From Chloroflexota bacterium (GTDB lineage Bacteria; Chloroflexota; Anaerolineae; Promineifilales; Promineifilaceae): a stretch of 64,000 nucleotides of DNA. Below the pieces are notes generated by a model. It saw nothing but the letters and a program-made list of their open reading frames with translations. It was not told where the DNA came from and did not search any database. A program made the position numbers and the translations under genes. The first letter of the stretch is position 1, and the number at the start of each line of letters is the position of its first letter. Below are positions 17,521-24,865 of this stretch, one piece after another. Where the stretch lies: assembly GCA_018004935.1 (NCBI GenBank), contig JAGNBF010000015.1:1-64000 (forward strand), written 5' to 3'.

Positions 17521-18036
17521 TTATTTCCGTTCTAAAATGACAAAGGTGTAAGCGTAGGGATTCTTCTCATCCATAGGAAAACGTTCATGGAGAACTTCTT
17601 GCCAATCCGAGTAATCAAACTCGGGGAAATAAGCGTCCCCCACAAAAGGTTCGTCCAGAATGGTAAGGTAAAGACGAGTGGCCTGGGGCAAAAACCGTTC
17701 ATACAGAGTAGCCCCACCAAAAATGATAATCTCCTGATCCGGGGCGTAAGCGTACGCGGCCGCGATTCCAGCCTCAACCGTTGCCACAACAACACACCCT
17801 TCCGCCCGATAATCGGGTTGGTGCGTCAACACAATATTTAACCGCCCCGGTAATGGTCGCCCAATAGACTCATAAGTTTTCCGACCCATCAACAATGCCT
17901 TACCGAGCGTTAGCTTTTTCACTCGCTGTAAATCTCCCGGTAATCGCCAGGGCAAACGATTCTCCCGACCAATCACCCGGTTGGCCGCCATCGCGGCCAT
18001 CATTGCCATCTGTCGGGGAAATTGAAGGGAATTCAT
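17521..18036 (-). CDS. folA: Dihydrofolate reductase
   Basis: 171 residues. It reduces dihydrofolate to tetrahydrofolate with NADPH for thymidylate and purine synthesis. Visible motifs: MAANRVIGRENRLPWRLPGDL near the start (the family's active-site loop), LLMGRKTYESIGRPLPGR, and IFGGATLYERFLP (NADPH site). The start is uncertain. 18036 gives a short N-terminal extension; Met-Ala-Met-Met nine codons on fits the family best. The longer frame from 18075 is rejected because its first codons come from a dispersed repeat that ends there. No thymidylate synthase is adjacent. Confidence 0.9.
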   Translation of the reverse strand: MNSLQFPRQMAMMAAMAANRVIGRENRLPWRLPGDLQRVKKLTLGKALLMGRKTYESIGRPLPGRLNIVLTHQPDYRAEGCVVVATVEAGIAAAYAYAPDQEIIIFGGATLYERFLPQATRLYLTILDEPFVGDAYFPEFDYSDWQEVLHERFPMDEKNPYAYTFVILERK

Positions 18037-18061
18037 AAAATTTTTGGGGTTCTTGCGGCGC

Positions 18062-18420
18062 AAGCGTTCAGTCATATAAATTCATCCGCCAAACCCGCCC
18101 GGTCGTAATTGTTGTTTAACAAAATAGTCAGGTAATAGGGTTTCCCCACCCCTAACCCCGTCCCCAGGGCAGGGAACTTTCTCGTGTGCCGGTCATGGAG
18201 CGCGGCCGCGCTCGATAACCGGCACGCCTGGTATTTCCCCCCTCCCGCCAGAAAGCGCCGGGGGAGGGGCAAATCAACTTATTACCCGCTTAATCCTTTA
18301 ATCAACAAAAATGACCGGGATATTATTACAAAGGCCGCAGGTCTGGGGTTTAGTCCACAGGGCTTCGTCTGTTTAGCCCAGTGGTTTAATGACCGCCGGG
18401 CGAGGGAACTGAACGCTTAC
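18062..18420. repeat. Family E element interrupted by a 200-bp family B element
   Basis: The ends AGCGTTCAGTCATAT and ACTGAACGCTTAC match the inverted ends of the uninterrupted E copy at 46755-46911. Removing the 200-bp insert leaves 159 bp against 157 bp there. The interruption falls at the centre of the CCCGGTCGTAAACGACCGGG palindrome of the intact copy. Confidence 0.88.
18109..18308. repeat. 200-bp MITE-like element, family B copy 1
   Basis: The ends TTGTTGTTTAAC...GGTAAT and ATTACCCGC...TTAATCAACAA are imperfect inverted repeats. Inside are the GC hairpin (CCCCGTCCCCAGGGCAGGG) and a long stem at 18186-18225, whose centre is GAGCGCGGCCGCGCTC. Copies 2 and 3 (42146-42345, 47025-47224) are also 200 bp. 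No coding frame. Confidence 0.88.
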
Positions 18421-18560
18421 CTTGCGGCATTCCTGGGGTTAGAGATAACCCCAGGAAATCCCCAAAAGCCATTTGAGGGCTTAACTATCTTGCATTAATC
18501 CCGAATAAAGCCACCCAATCTTATCACGCCTCACGCACGATGCATCACATTCTCTATTTT

Positions 18561-18572
18561 GAACAATCGTTC
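18561..18572. promoter_or_regulatory. SOS box (LexA operator) of recA
   Basis: GAACAATCGTTC matches the Gram-positive-type LexA operator GAAC-N4-GTTC exactly. It lies 11 bp before the -35 of the recA promoter, a position from which LexA could block RNA polymerase. Confidence 0.8.
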
Positions 18573-18582
18573 TATTTTGTTC

Positions 18583-18611
18583 TTGACAGAATCGAACGCC
18601 CGTGCTAAACT
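18583..18611 (+). promoter_or_regulatory. recA promoter
   Basis: A perfect -35 TTGACA (18583-18588), a 17-bp spacer, then TAAACT (18606-18611). Transcription would start about 100 bp before the recA start codon. Confidence 0.85.
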
Positions 18612-18715
18612 ACCGTCCATCATCAAGAACAAATGTACAGGGTCAAACACGTTACACGCAACACCAAAACGTTTACGATTCTCAACTCTTTATTCCCCCC
18701 TCAAGGAGGCACCTC

Positions 18716-19786
18716 ATGGCAAAAGCCAGTAGCAACAGTAGTAATGGGCGTGACAACACCCTCAAACAAACCATTGAGTCACTCACCAAAAAATATGGTG
18801 AAGGCACAATCATGCGTCTTGGAGACGCCCAGAATATGATCGTAGAAGCCATTCCTACTGGCTGTCTTTCATTAGACATTTGCCTGGGTGTAGGAGGTGT
18901 GCCTCGCGGCCGCGTTATCGAAATCTACGGTCCCGAATCATCCGGTAAAACAACCCTCTGTCTCCATATCGTCGCCGAAGCCCAAAAATTGGGTGGAGTC
19001 TGCGCCTTCGTAGATATGGAACATGCCCTTGATCCCTACTACGCCCAAAAGTTGGGCGTAGATGTAGAAAACCTTTACGTTTCTCAACCCGATACGGGCG
19101 AACAGGCTCTAGAAATTGCCGAAGCCCTCATCCGCTCCGGCACCATGGATGTCGTCGTCATAGACTCCGTCGCCGCCCTCGTACCCCGCGCCGAAATCGA
19201 AGGCGAAATGGGTGACAATCATCCAGGTTTGCAAGCTCGCCTCATGTCCCAGGCACTGCGCAAACTTTCCGGTGTCATCAAACAAACCAATACAGTCACC
19301 ATCTTCACCAACCAGATTCGCCACAAAATTGGCATCATGTTTGGCAACCCGGAAACCACCAGCGGGGGTAACGCCCTCAAATTTTATGCTTCCGTCCGGC
19401 TCGACATCCGCTCCATTCAATCCATTAAAGCGGGCGGTGATGTCATCGGCAACCGCACTCGCATCAAAGTCAAGAAAAACAAAGTGGCCCCTCCCTTCAA
19501 AGAATGCGAATTCGACATCATGTACAACCAGGGTATCTCCCGCAGTGGTGATGTCATTGACCTGGCTGTCACCATGAACATCGTAGACAAACGTGGGGCT
19601 TACTTCCGCTACAAAGACATGCTTCTTGGCCAGGGGCGTGAAAACGCCAAAGTATTCCTCGAAGAAAACAGTACTATCTTATACGAAATTGAAAACATCA
19701 TTCGCCAATCCATAGACAGCAACGCCTTCGTACCTGATTCCATCACCGCCGATGATTACGAAGAAGCGGAATTGGATGCGGTATGA
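18716..19786 (+). CDS. recA: RecA recombinase
   Basis: 356 residues. It forms filaments on single-stranded DNA, drives strand exchange and triggers LexA cleavage. Walker [10 protein letters not shown] is at about residue 71, followed by the conserved [46 protein letters not shown], the loop-2 region [28 protein letters not shown], and an acidic C-terminus. The start at 18716 has a strong AAGGAGG site; an earlier in-frame Met lies before the predicted promoter and is rejected. It is a single-gene transcript: own promoter with SOS box, own terminator. One GCGGCCGC (18906) is read as Gly-Arg in [11 protein letters not shown]. Confidence 0.98.
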   Translation: MAKASSNSSNGRDNTLKQTIESLTKKYGEGTIMRLGDAQNMIVEAIPTGCLSLDICLGVGGVPRGRVIEIYGPESSGKTTLCLHIVAEAQKLGGVCAFVDMEHALDPYYAQKLGVDVENLYVSQPDTGEQALEIAEALIRSGTMDVVVIDSVAALVPRAEIEGEMGDNHPGLQARLMSQALRKLSGVIKQTNTVTIFTNQIRHKIGIMFGNPETTSGGNALKFYASVRLDIRSIQSIKAGGDVIGNRTRIKVKKNKVAPPFKECEFDIMYNQGISRSGDVIDLAVTMNIVDKRGAYFRYKDMLLGQGRENAKVFLEENSTILYEIENIIRQSIDSNAFVPDSITADDYEEAELDAV

Positions 19787-19870
19787 TTCTCGTAGGGAGT
19801 GAATTGTAAACACCCGTTACTCTTCACCCCTGCTTCCTTCGCTTCCAACAGCTCTGCTCTGCTCTGCTTA

Positions 19871-19915
19871 AGCACCGCGCCAGGTAATAGACCATTACCT
19901 GGCGTGTGTGCTTTT
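19871..19915 (+). terminator. Rho-independent terminator of recA
   Basis: The stem AGCAC..CGCCAGGTAAT pairs with ATTACCTGGCG..GTGCT and is followed by TTTT. It lies 85 bp after the recA stop. Confidence 0.8.
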
Positions 19916-20004
19916 AGGGCAAAACAGATCCTTCACCGTCATCCACACCCCCTGATACTCCACCGCAAAATGTGAAAAATGGCACAATTGGCTACGGCAA
20001 AAGA

Positions 20005-20032
20005 TTGACACGTCTTGTTCACGGGCTATAAT
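20005..20032 (+). promoter_or_regulatory. Consensus promoter of the S1-domain gene
   Basis: TTGACA (20005-20010), a 16-bp spacer and TATAAT (20027-20032) are both perfect hexamers. The transcript would have a leader of about 115 bases, room for translational control. Confidence 0.88.
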
Positions 20033-20152
20033 TGTCCTCTGCTAAATACGTACTCATATTTGGCTCCCCATCGGGTAACAATAAGGGAATCAACATCCTC
20101 AACCCGCAGGTCGGGTGGGTCAAATGTGTGAATTGAATAGAGGAGAAAAGTC

Positions 20153-20929
20153 ATGAGTGAAGAATTAACGCCCACCGCTGAGTTAGCAATTGCCCCTGCG
20201 ACTCCCCAAAGCATCGGCGACTTGAAGCGGAAAACAAAACTCTCCGGCTCCGTCAAGCGGGTTGAGTTGTATGGGGCGTTTGTTGACCTTGGTCTCGGAA
20301 CTGACGGCATTTTACACATCTCCCAAATCGGTCAGGATCGTGTCAACCGGGTGTCTGATGTGTTACAAGTGGGGCAGGCAGTAGATGTATGGGTAGATCG
20401 GGTAAACCCGTCACAAAATCAAATTATCTTGACAATGGTCGAGCCGATTGGTGTGGAATGGGGCGACCTGGAAGAAAATCAAGTTTATACCGGTAAAGTT
20501 ATGCGCCTGGAAGCCTTCGGGGCCTTTGTGGATATTGGCGCAGAAAAAGAAGGTTTGGTTCATATTAGTGAACTCAGCCACGATTATGTAAAACATCCCT
20601 CAGAAGCGGTACGGGTTGGGGATGAGGTCAGTGTCAAGGTGCTGAATTTCAGTAAACGCAAACGTCGTATTAATCTAAGTATTAAAGCGTTGCTGGAGAA
20701 ACCGGTCCCCGAAACCCCAGTAAAAATGGAAGAGCCGGAAGAATATTACGATGAAGTGGAAGAACCGGAAGATGAACCTCTGACCGCCATGGAATTGGCT
20801 TTCCGTATGGCCTTAGGGGACAGTCACAAAATCGGTCGCAACAAGAAAGGTCAGAAGAAAACCAATTACCGGCAAAAAATGCGGACGCAACAGGAAGATA
20901 TCCTCAATCGTACGCTTCGTCACAGCTAA
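20153..20929 (+). CDS. RNA-binding protein with two S1 domains
   Basis: 258 residues. Two S1 (OB-fold) RNA-binding domains are visible at about residues 28-98 (GSVKRVELYGAFVDLGLGTDGILHIS) and 108-180 (GKVMRLEAFGAFVDIGAEKEGLVHIS). They are followed by an acidic stretch (EEPEEYYDEVEEPEDEP) and a basic tail. It resembles small S1-domain proteins related to ribosomal protein S1 but has only two repeats; full-length S1 has four to six. It probably binds mRNA at the ribosome, but the exact role is open. The start has a strong GAGGAG site. It has its own strong promoter and terminator, so it is likely highly expressed. No GCGGCCGC site. Confidence 0.88.
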   Translation: MSEELTPTAELAIAPATPQSIGDLKRKTKLSGSVKRVELYGAFVDLGLGTDGILHISQIGQDRVNRVSDVLQVGQAVDVWVDRVNPSQNQIILTMVEPIGVEWGDLEENQVYTGKVMRLEAFGAFVDIGAEKEGLVHISELSHDYVKHPSEAVRVGDEVSVKVLNFSKRKRRINLSIKALLEKPVPETPVKMEEPEEYYDEVEEPEDEPLTAMELAFRMALGDSHKIGRNKKGQKKTNYRQKMRTQQEDILNRTLRHS

Positions 20930-20975
20930 ACAAGTAAACTATAAATAGCGACCAGCAAATTGTGGTCAGATAAAC

Positions 20976-21005
20976 AAAAAGGCGCAAAACGCGCCTTTTT
21001 TGTTT
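20976..21005. terminator. Bidirectional terminator between the S1 gene and moeA
   Basis: AAAAAGGCGC-AAAAC-GCGCCTTTTTT forms a stem with a T-run in both directions. The two genes converge here, so it can serve both. Confidence 0.85.
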
Positions 21006-21105
21006 GGCTCTTCAGCAATTCTCAATTTGAAGGGTAAACATTCCCTTAATCCGCCTGGCGGTCAAACCGCCGGGCGGGGTAAATGAACGCTTGTGTGCGG
21101 CTTGA

Positions 21106-22362
21106 TCAAAATACCGTTTCCGGCCAATCAAGCATCAAAGCGTAAAGTGTATCTCCAGGGGTAACAAGGGTTACACCTTCTGGTACGACAACCAGGGCAT
21201 TGGCTTTTACCAGAGAGGTCATCATATGGGAACCCTGATTGCCAGTGGTGAGGGCGGTGTAATGGAGGCCATCCCGTTGCACAATGGCCCGTAGATAACT
21301 TTCGCGACCATCGGAGTGGATGGTTTCCTGGATAATAACGGGAACCTGCGGCCGCGCTAACACCCCTCTTCCCGCCATTTTTAGAATAGCGGGCCGGGCA
21401 AACCGTTCAAACGACACCATCGCCGAGACAGGGTTTCCTGGTAAACCCAGGTAAGGCACACCCCCATAGCGTCCATAAGCCAGGGGCTTCCCTGGACGCA
21501 TTCGCACTCGCCAAAAACCAATTGCTCCTTCTTGCTCCAAAACGGTCTTCACCACATCATACGCCCCCACCGACACCCCCGCCGAACTAATAAACAGATG
21601 AACACCAGCATCCAGACCCGCCTGGAGTTTTGCCCGGATATCGGTTTCGGTGTCACGGGCTACTCCCAGGGCAATGGGCAAAGCCCCAAGAGCCAGCACC
21701 TGGGCGTGTTGAGCATAACCGTTACTATTACGAATTTTGCCCGGTGTCAGGGCTTCTGCCACACCGATTAGTTCATCACCGGTAGCCAGGATGCCGACTC
21801 GCGGCCGCGCTACGACTTGCACGCGACTAACACCCAACGAAGCCATTACCCCGATTTCTTGCGGCCGCAACAAATGGCCCGCCGCCAACACCACCTGCCC
21901 GGCTCGGACATCTTCACCGGGCCAGCGCACGTAATCCCCTTTCTGCACAGACCGACGAATGAGTACGTTTGCGGGTTGCGGCCGCGACAGATCCCGCCAG
22001 GATTCGTTGGTGTCTTCTACAGGGATAACCGCATCAGCCCCAGCAGGGAGAGGCGCACCGGTCATAATCCGGGCGGCCGTCCCGGGAACGAGGGTAATGT
22101 CAGAAACGCTCCCCGCGGCAATATCACCAAGCACCTGCAAATTGACTGGATACTCCTGAGTAGCCGTCTGGCTATCGGCGGCTTGTAGGGCATAACCATC
22201 CATTGAGGAATTGGCAAACGGGGGCAGGCTGTCACGAGCCGTTACCGGCTCGGCCAAAACACGCCCCAAGGCATCCAGCAGATCAACCGTTTCGGCGGAT
22301 AGAACGTCTACCCCAGCCAAAACGGCAGTGAGAGCTTCATTGACGGTAAGATATTCTGCCAT
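21106..22362 (-). CDS. moeA: Molybdopterin molybdenumtransferase MoeA
   Basis: 418 residues. It inserts molybdate into adenylated molybdopterin, the last common step of Moco synthesis. Markers: N-terminal VNEALTAVL, SLPPFANSSMDGYAL, the TGAPLPAGADAVIPVEDT segment, the MogA-like domain with ILATGDELI, SNGYAQHAQ, ISSAGVSVGAYD and LPGNPVSAMVSFERFARP, and a C-terminal beta domain. Length is normal. It is monocistronic here; no other Moco synthesis gene is close, but a molybdenum hydroxylase lies 27 kb away. Four GCGGCCGC sites, mostly read as Arg-Pro. The start has no strong ribosome site. Confidence 0.95.
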   Translation of the reverse strand: MAEYLTVNEALTAVLAGVDVLSAETVDLLDALGRVLAEPVTARDSLPPFANSSMDGYALQAADSQTATQEYPVNLQVLGDIAAGSVSDITLVPGTAARIMTGAPLPAGADAVIPVEDTNESWRDLSRPQPANVLIRRSVQKGDYVRWPGEDVRAGQVVLAAGHLLRPQEIGVMASLGVSRVQVVARPRVGILATGDELIGVAEALTPGKIRNSNGYAQHAQVLALGALPIALGVARDTETDIRAKLQAGLDAGVHLFISSAGVSVGAYDVVKTVLEQEGAIGFWRVRMRPGKPLAYGRYGGVPYLGLPGNPVSAMVSFERFARPAILKMAGRGVLARPQVPVIIQETIHSDGRESYLRAIVQRDGLHYTALTTGNQGSHMMTSLVKANALVVVPEGVTLVTPGDTLYALMLDWPETVF

Positions 22363-22472
22363 TTTTCTACTTTAGTGAGCGTCTAAAAATAAGTTGGGTG
22401 ACGCGGTCAAGAGATCGGCCACAGCAAATCGGGAAGTTATTCTTGGACAGTTACTATAGACGTTAAGATAAT

Positions 22473-22547
22473 GATTTTGAGTAGGGGCTGGCCTTGTGCC
22501 TGCCCTGCACTGGGGCAACCACAAGGGTTGCCCGTACAGTCAAAATC
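22473..22547. repeat. Dispersed hairpin repeat, family R copy 2
   Basis: GATTTTGA (22473) and TCAAAATC (ending 22547) are inverse and enclose the R core (GGCCTTGTGCCTGCC, GGCAACCACAAGGGTTGCC). The left 75 bp of the same spacer (22372-22445) carry family T and family P-flank sequence (GTCTAAAAATAAGTT). Confidence 0.75.
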
Positions 22548-22590
22548 TTTTTCTTAAAAGCTACAAGTGTGTTAGCTGGCGGGCAAGCTA

Positions 22591-23181
22591 TCAAAGTGAA
22601 CCGTCGAGTTTAAGGTCTGCGGCCGCGTTCTGCATCGCTACCAGTACATTCCCCACATGTTGCCACAAATCTAACTGCCCATCAAAACATACCCGGCTAA
22701 AATCAGCCGTCACCTCTTCCACATGGTCTCGGTCTACCCCGGCGGCAAAAGCACGGTTCTTCCACTTTTTACGCACCGAGGCAAGTTCCACCTCGCGGAT
22801 GTCTTTCGTTGGACGTACAAGGGTTGTAGCAATAAGCAACCCGGTAATCTCATCACAGGCCAACAGCGCAAAGTCAATCGGTTTTTCCCGTTCCACGCCA
22901 CTCCCACCAGTGTAATGAGAGAGAATGACCCGGATGGTCTCTTCATCCCAACCCCGTTCGCGCAAAATTACCGAACCAGCCATGGGATGGCGATCCAGGT
23001 CAGGATGGATTTCCCAGTCAAAGTCATGTAGTAGGCCCACAGTGCGCCAATATTCGCTGTCGGCATTCAGGTGAGTGGCGTACCACCCCATCGCCGCACT
23101 AACGGACAACATATGCCGCCGCAACCCTTCATCTTGTACATATTCGCAAACAATATTCCAGGCGTCGTTCCGTGTCTTCAT
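22591..23181 (-). CDS. HD-domain protein (HDIG-type hydrolase family)
   Basis: 196 residues. HD-domain proteins are metal-dependent phosphohydrolases acting on nucleotides or phosphate esters. Metal ligands seen: an early His in RRHMLSVSAAMGWYA, the His-Asp pair in VGLLHDFDWEIHP (about residue 51), DRHPMAGSVIL and HYTGGSG. This order matches small uncharacterised HD proteins annotated as HDIG-domain hydrolases. It stands between moeA and ricT, same strand, without obvious co-regulation. Substrate unknown. Confidence 0.8.
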   Translation of the reverse strand: MKTRNDAWNIVCEYVQDEGLRRHMLSVSAAMGWYATHLNADSEYWRTVGLLHDFDWEIHPDLDRHPMAGSVILRERGWDEETIRVILSHYTGGSGVEREKPIDFALLACDEITGLLIATTLVRPTKDIREVELASVRKKWKNRAFAAGVDRDHVEEVTADFSRVCFDGQLDLWQHVGNVLVAMQNAAADLKLDGSL

Positions 23182-23201
23182 AGATTTATGATTGACGATT
23201 G

Positions 23202-23283
23202 GTAACTACTAAACCTGTTGCCTGAGCTTGGCGAAGGCAAACGGGCTTCGACAAGCTCAGCCCTCGAAACGGTTAGTAGTTAC
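23202..23283. repeat. 82-bp element with GTAACTACT ends, copy 1
   Basis: GTAACTACTAAAC and GGTTAGTAGTTAC are inverse. The core GCCTGAGCTTGGCGAAGGC / GGCTTCGACAAGCTCAG is itself an inverted pair. Copy 2 at 59269-59350 is also 82 bp. Short-unit repeats (GATTGACGATTGG) flank it on both sides. Confidence 0.85.
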
Positions 23284-23345
23284 AACGATTGTAGATTTGC
23301 GATTGGGTTTTTAATCGTCAATCGTTAATCTACCATCATCAAGGG

Positions 23346-24323
23346 TTATTCTTCCTCTTCATTCGGTGTGAGCGTAGCGGTTGGTTCTTCTGGCAGAACC
23401 TCTTCGAGGATGGGTTCGACTTGGGGTGCGCGATTAGCTCCACAGGTACAGCCGCCCCCTTCATGTTTGGAACAACCCGCGGCCGCTTTCTTTTCCAACG
23501 CTTCCAACTCTTCTAGCGGTTCAATCTGCTCTCGCTCCACCTCGATCCATTCCCCTTCCTTGCCCTCAATTTCCACCAAAACGGCGTCCCGTAGCGGCCG
23601 CACATCTTTGACGATGCCGATCCCGTGGGGAGTCCCGATCCGTTTGTTCTTTTTGGGCAGGGATTTACGGGCTTCCACGTATTGTTCATACTCATAAACG
23701 AGACAGCAGCGCAAGCGGCCGCACATCCCGGTTATCTCCTGAGGACTAAGCGAAATACCCTGCTCTTTGGCCATACGGATAGAAACCGGGCTAAATTCCG
23801 TCAGGAAGGTAGAGCAACAACGGGGTTGCCCACAAGCACCAAACCCACCTAGCATCTTGGCTACATCACGCGGGCCAATGAGTTGCATCTCTACGCGGGC
23901 GCGGGTAGCCCGTGCCAGGGTCGCTTGCAGGGGGTTAAGGTCTAACTTTTTGTTTTCTGTGGTGAAATAGATGATAAGCCAGGTTCCATCATAGCTATAT
24001 TCTGCTTTGACGAACTTAATCTCTTTCATCCCTTGTTGATGAGCTTGTTCACGGCAGAGAATGAGCGCACTCAGCTCTTTTTCTTGCCACACCTGGCGCA
24101 TCACCAGGTCACGGGGAGTTGCCAGCCGTTCAATAGGGCGCATCCCTTTGCGTTTGAGCGCCGGATCGGGTTCAACATAGGCGATAACCTGGCCCAATTG
24201 GCGGCCGCGTTTCGTTTCCACTATTACATGGTCACCCGGTTCAATCCCTTTCACAGATCCGGTTTTGAAATGGTATAGCTTCCCTAATTGTTGGAAGCGG
24301 ATACCGACGACATCATTAGCCAT
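23346..24323 (-). CDS. ricT: PSP1-domain protein RicT (YaaT)
   Basis: 325 residues. In Bacillus, RicT (YaaT) joins RicA and RicF in a complex that carries [4Fe-4S] clusters and promotes RNase Y-dependent mRNA processing. The PSP1 core is visible (MANDVVGIRFQQLGKLYHF; VETKRGRQLGQVI; LSALILCREQAHQQG). So is the cysteine set GACGQPRCCSTFL and GMCGRLRCCLVYE at about residues 165-215. The C-terminal 60 residues are an extra tail, acidic and Pro-rich, with a further cysteine cluster (GCSKHEGGGCTCG), unusual for the family. A GGAG site precedes the start. No ricA, ricF or DNA-replication partner (holB, often adjacent) is seen. Confidence 0.88.
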   Translation of the reverse strand: MANDVVGIRFQQLGKLYHFKTGSVKGIEPGDHVIVETKRGRQLGQVIAYVEPDPALKRKGMRPIERLATPRDLVMRQVWQEKELSALILCREQAHQQGMKEIKFVKAEYSYDGTWLIIYFTTENKKLDLNPLQATLARATRARVEMQLIGPRDVAKMLGGFGACGQPRCCSTFLTEFSPVSIRMAKEQGISLSPQEITGMCGRLRCCLVYEYEQYVEARKSLPKKNKRIGTPHGIGIVKDVRPLRDAVLVEIEGKEGEWIEVEREQIEPLEELEALEKKAAAGCSKHEGGGCTCGANRAPQVEPILEEVLPEEPTATLTPNEEEE

Positions 24324-24488
24324 AAATTACTCCCGATACGCCATGCATAAGGCATTTAACGTAAGGTGAAAATGCTTTGTTCGGTGATAAATGAAGGACA
24401 CGCTCGGTTCATCAGGTTATTAACCTGGAACTATTCATGCATTATGTAATTGTACCGTGAAATGGGACAAGAAAACGAATTGAACCCA

Positions 24489-24578
24489 CAGGGCGATTGC
24501 CTACTCGGAGTTCCCCGCCCCTGGGGCGGGGTTGGGGTGGAGAGAAGCTCCAGTAGGCATTATTCACCCTATGGGTTC
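24489..24578. repeat. Short family A element
   Basis: CAGGGCGATTGCCTACTCGG is followed by the GC hairpin CCCCGCCCCTGGGGCGGGG and a degenerate right end (AGTAGGCATTATTCACCCT). It lacks the long variable stem of the other copies. Confidence 0.7.
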
Positions 24579-24656
24579 ATATTACTCATTCAATTCTGGC
24601 GAATTTGTATGCGACCTCTGGACGTAATCTCTGGTAAAAACGAAAAAGACCAATGT

Positions 24657-24755
24657 CTAGTAGTGCGACAGACAAGATTTGTCGGTTGGAAGGTGGTGGC
24701 ACGGTCAGGAGACCGGCCACAGCTATTCGACGGAATAAGTTTGTTGAACTACTAG
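24657..24755. repeat. 99-bp element X copy 1, CTAGTAGT ends
   Basis: The ends CTAGTAGT and ACTACTAG are inverse. It contains the family T core (CACGGTCAGGAGACCGGCC). A second copy of identical length lies at 44371-44469. It abuts element Y, sharing the ACTAGT at the junction. Confidence 0.88.
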
Positions 24756-24865
24756 TACAGTACGGCGTAAGTAGAAACCAGGTTTTTATATCAAGTTCGG
24801 AAGCGATTTCAGGAGAAAAACCGGGTTTCTAAACCTGCTAGAGACTTCCGCCCAGATGTACTAGT
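24751..24865. repeat. 115-bp element Y copy 1, ACTAGTAC ends
   Basis: The ends ACTAGTAC and GTACTAGT are inverse. The body forms a long hairpin: GAAACCAGGTTTTTATATC...GAAAAACCGGGTTTC. Copy 2 (44261-44375) has the same length but the opposite orientation relative to X. Its last base overlaps the stop codon of the ABC permease gene. Confidence 0.88.
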
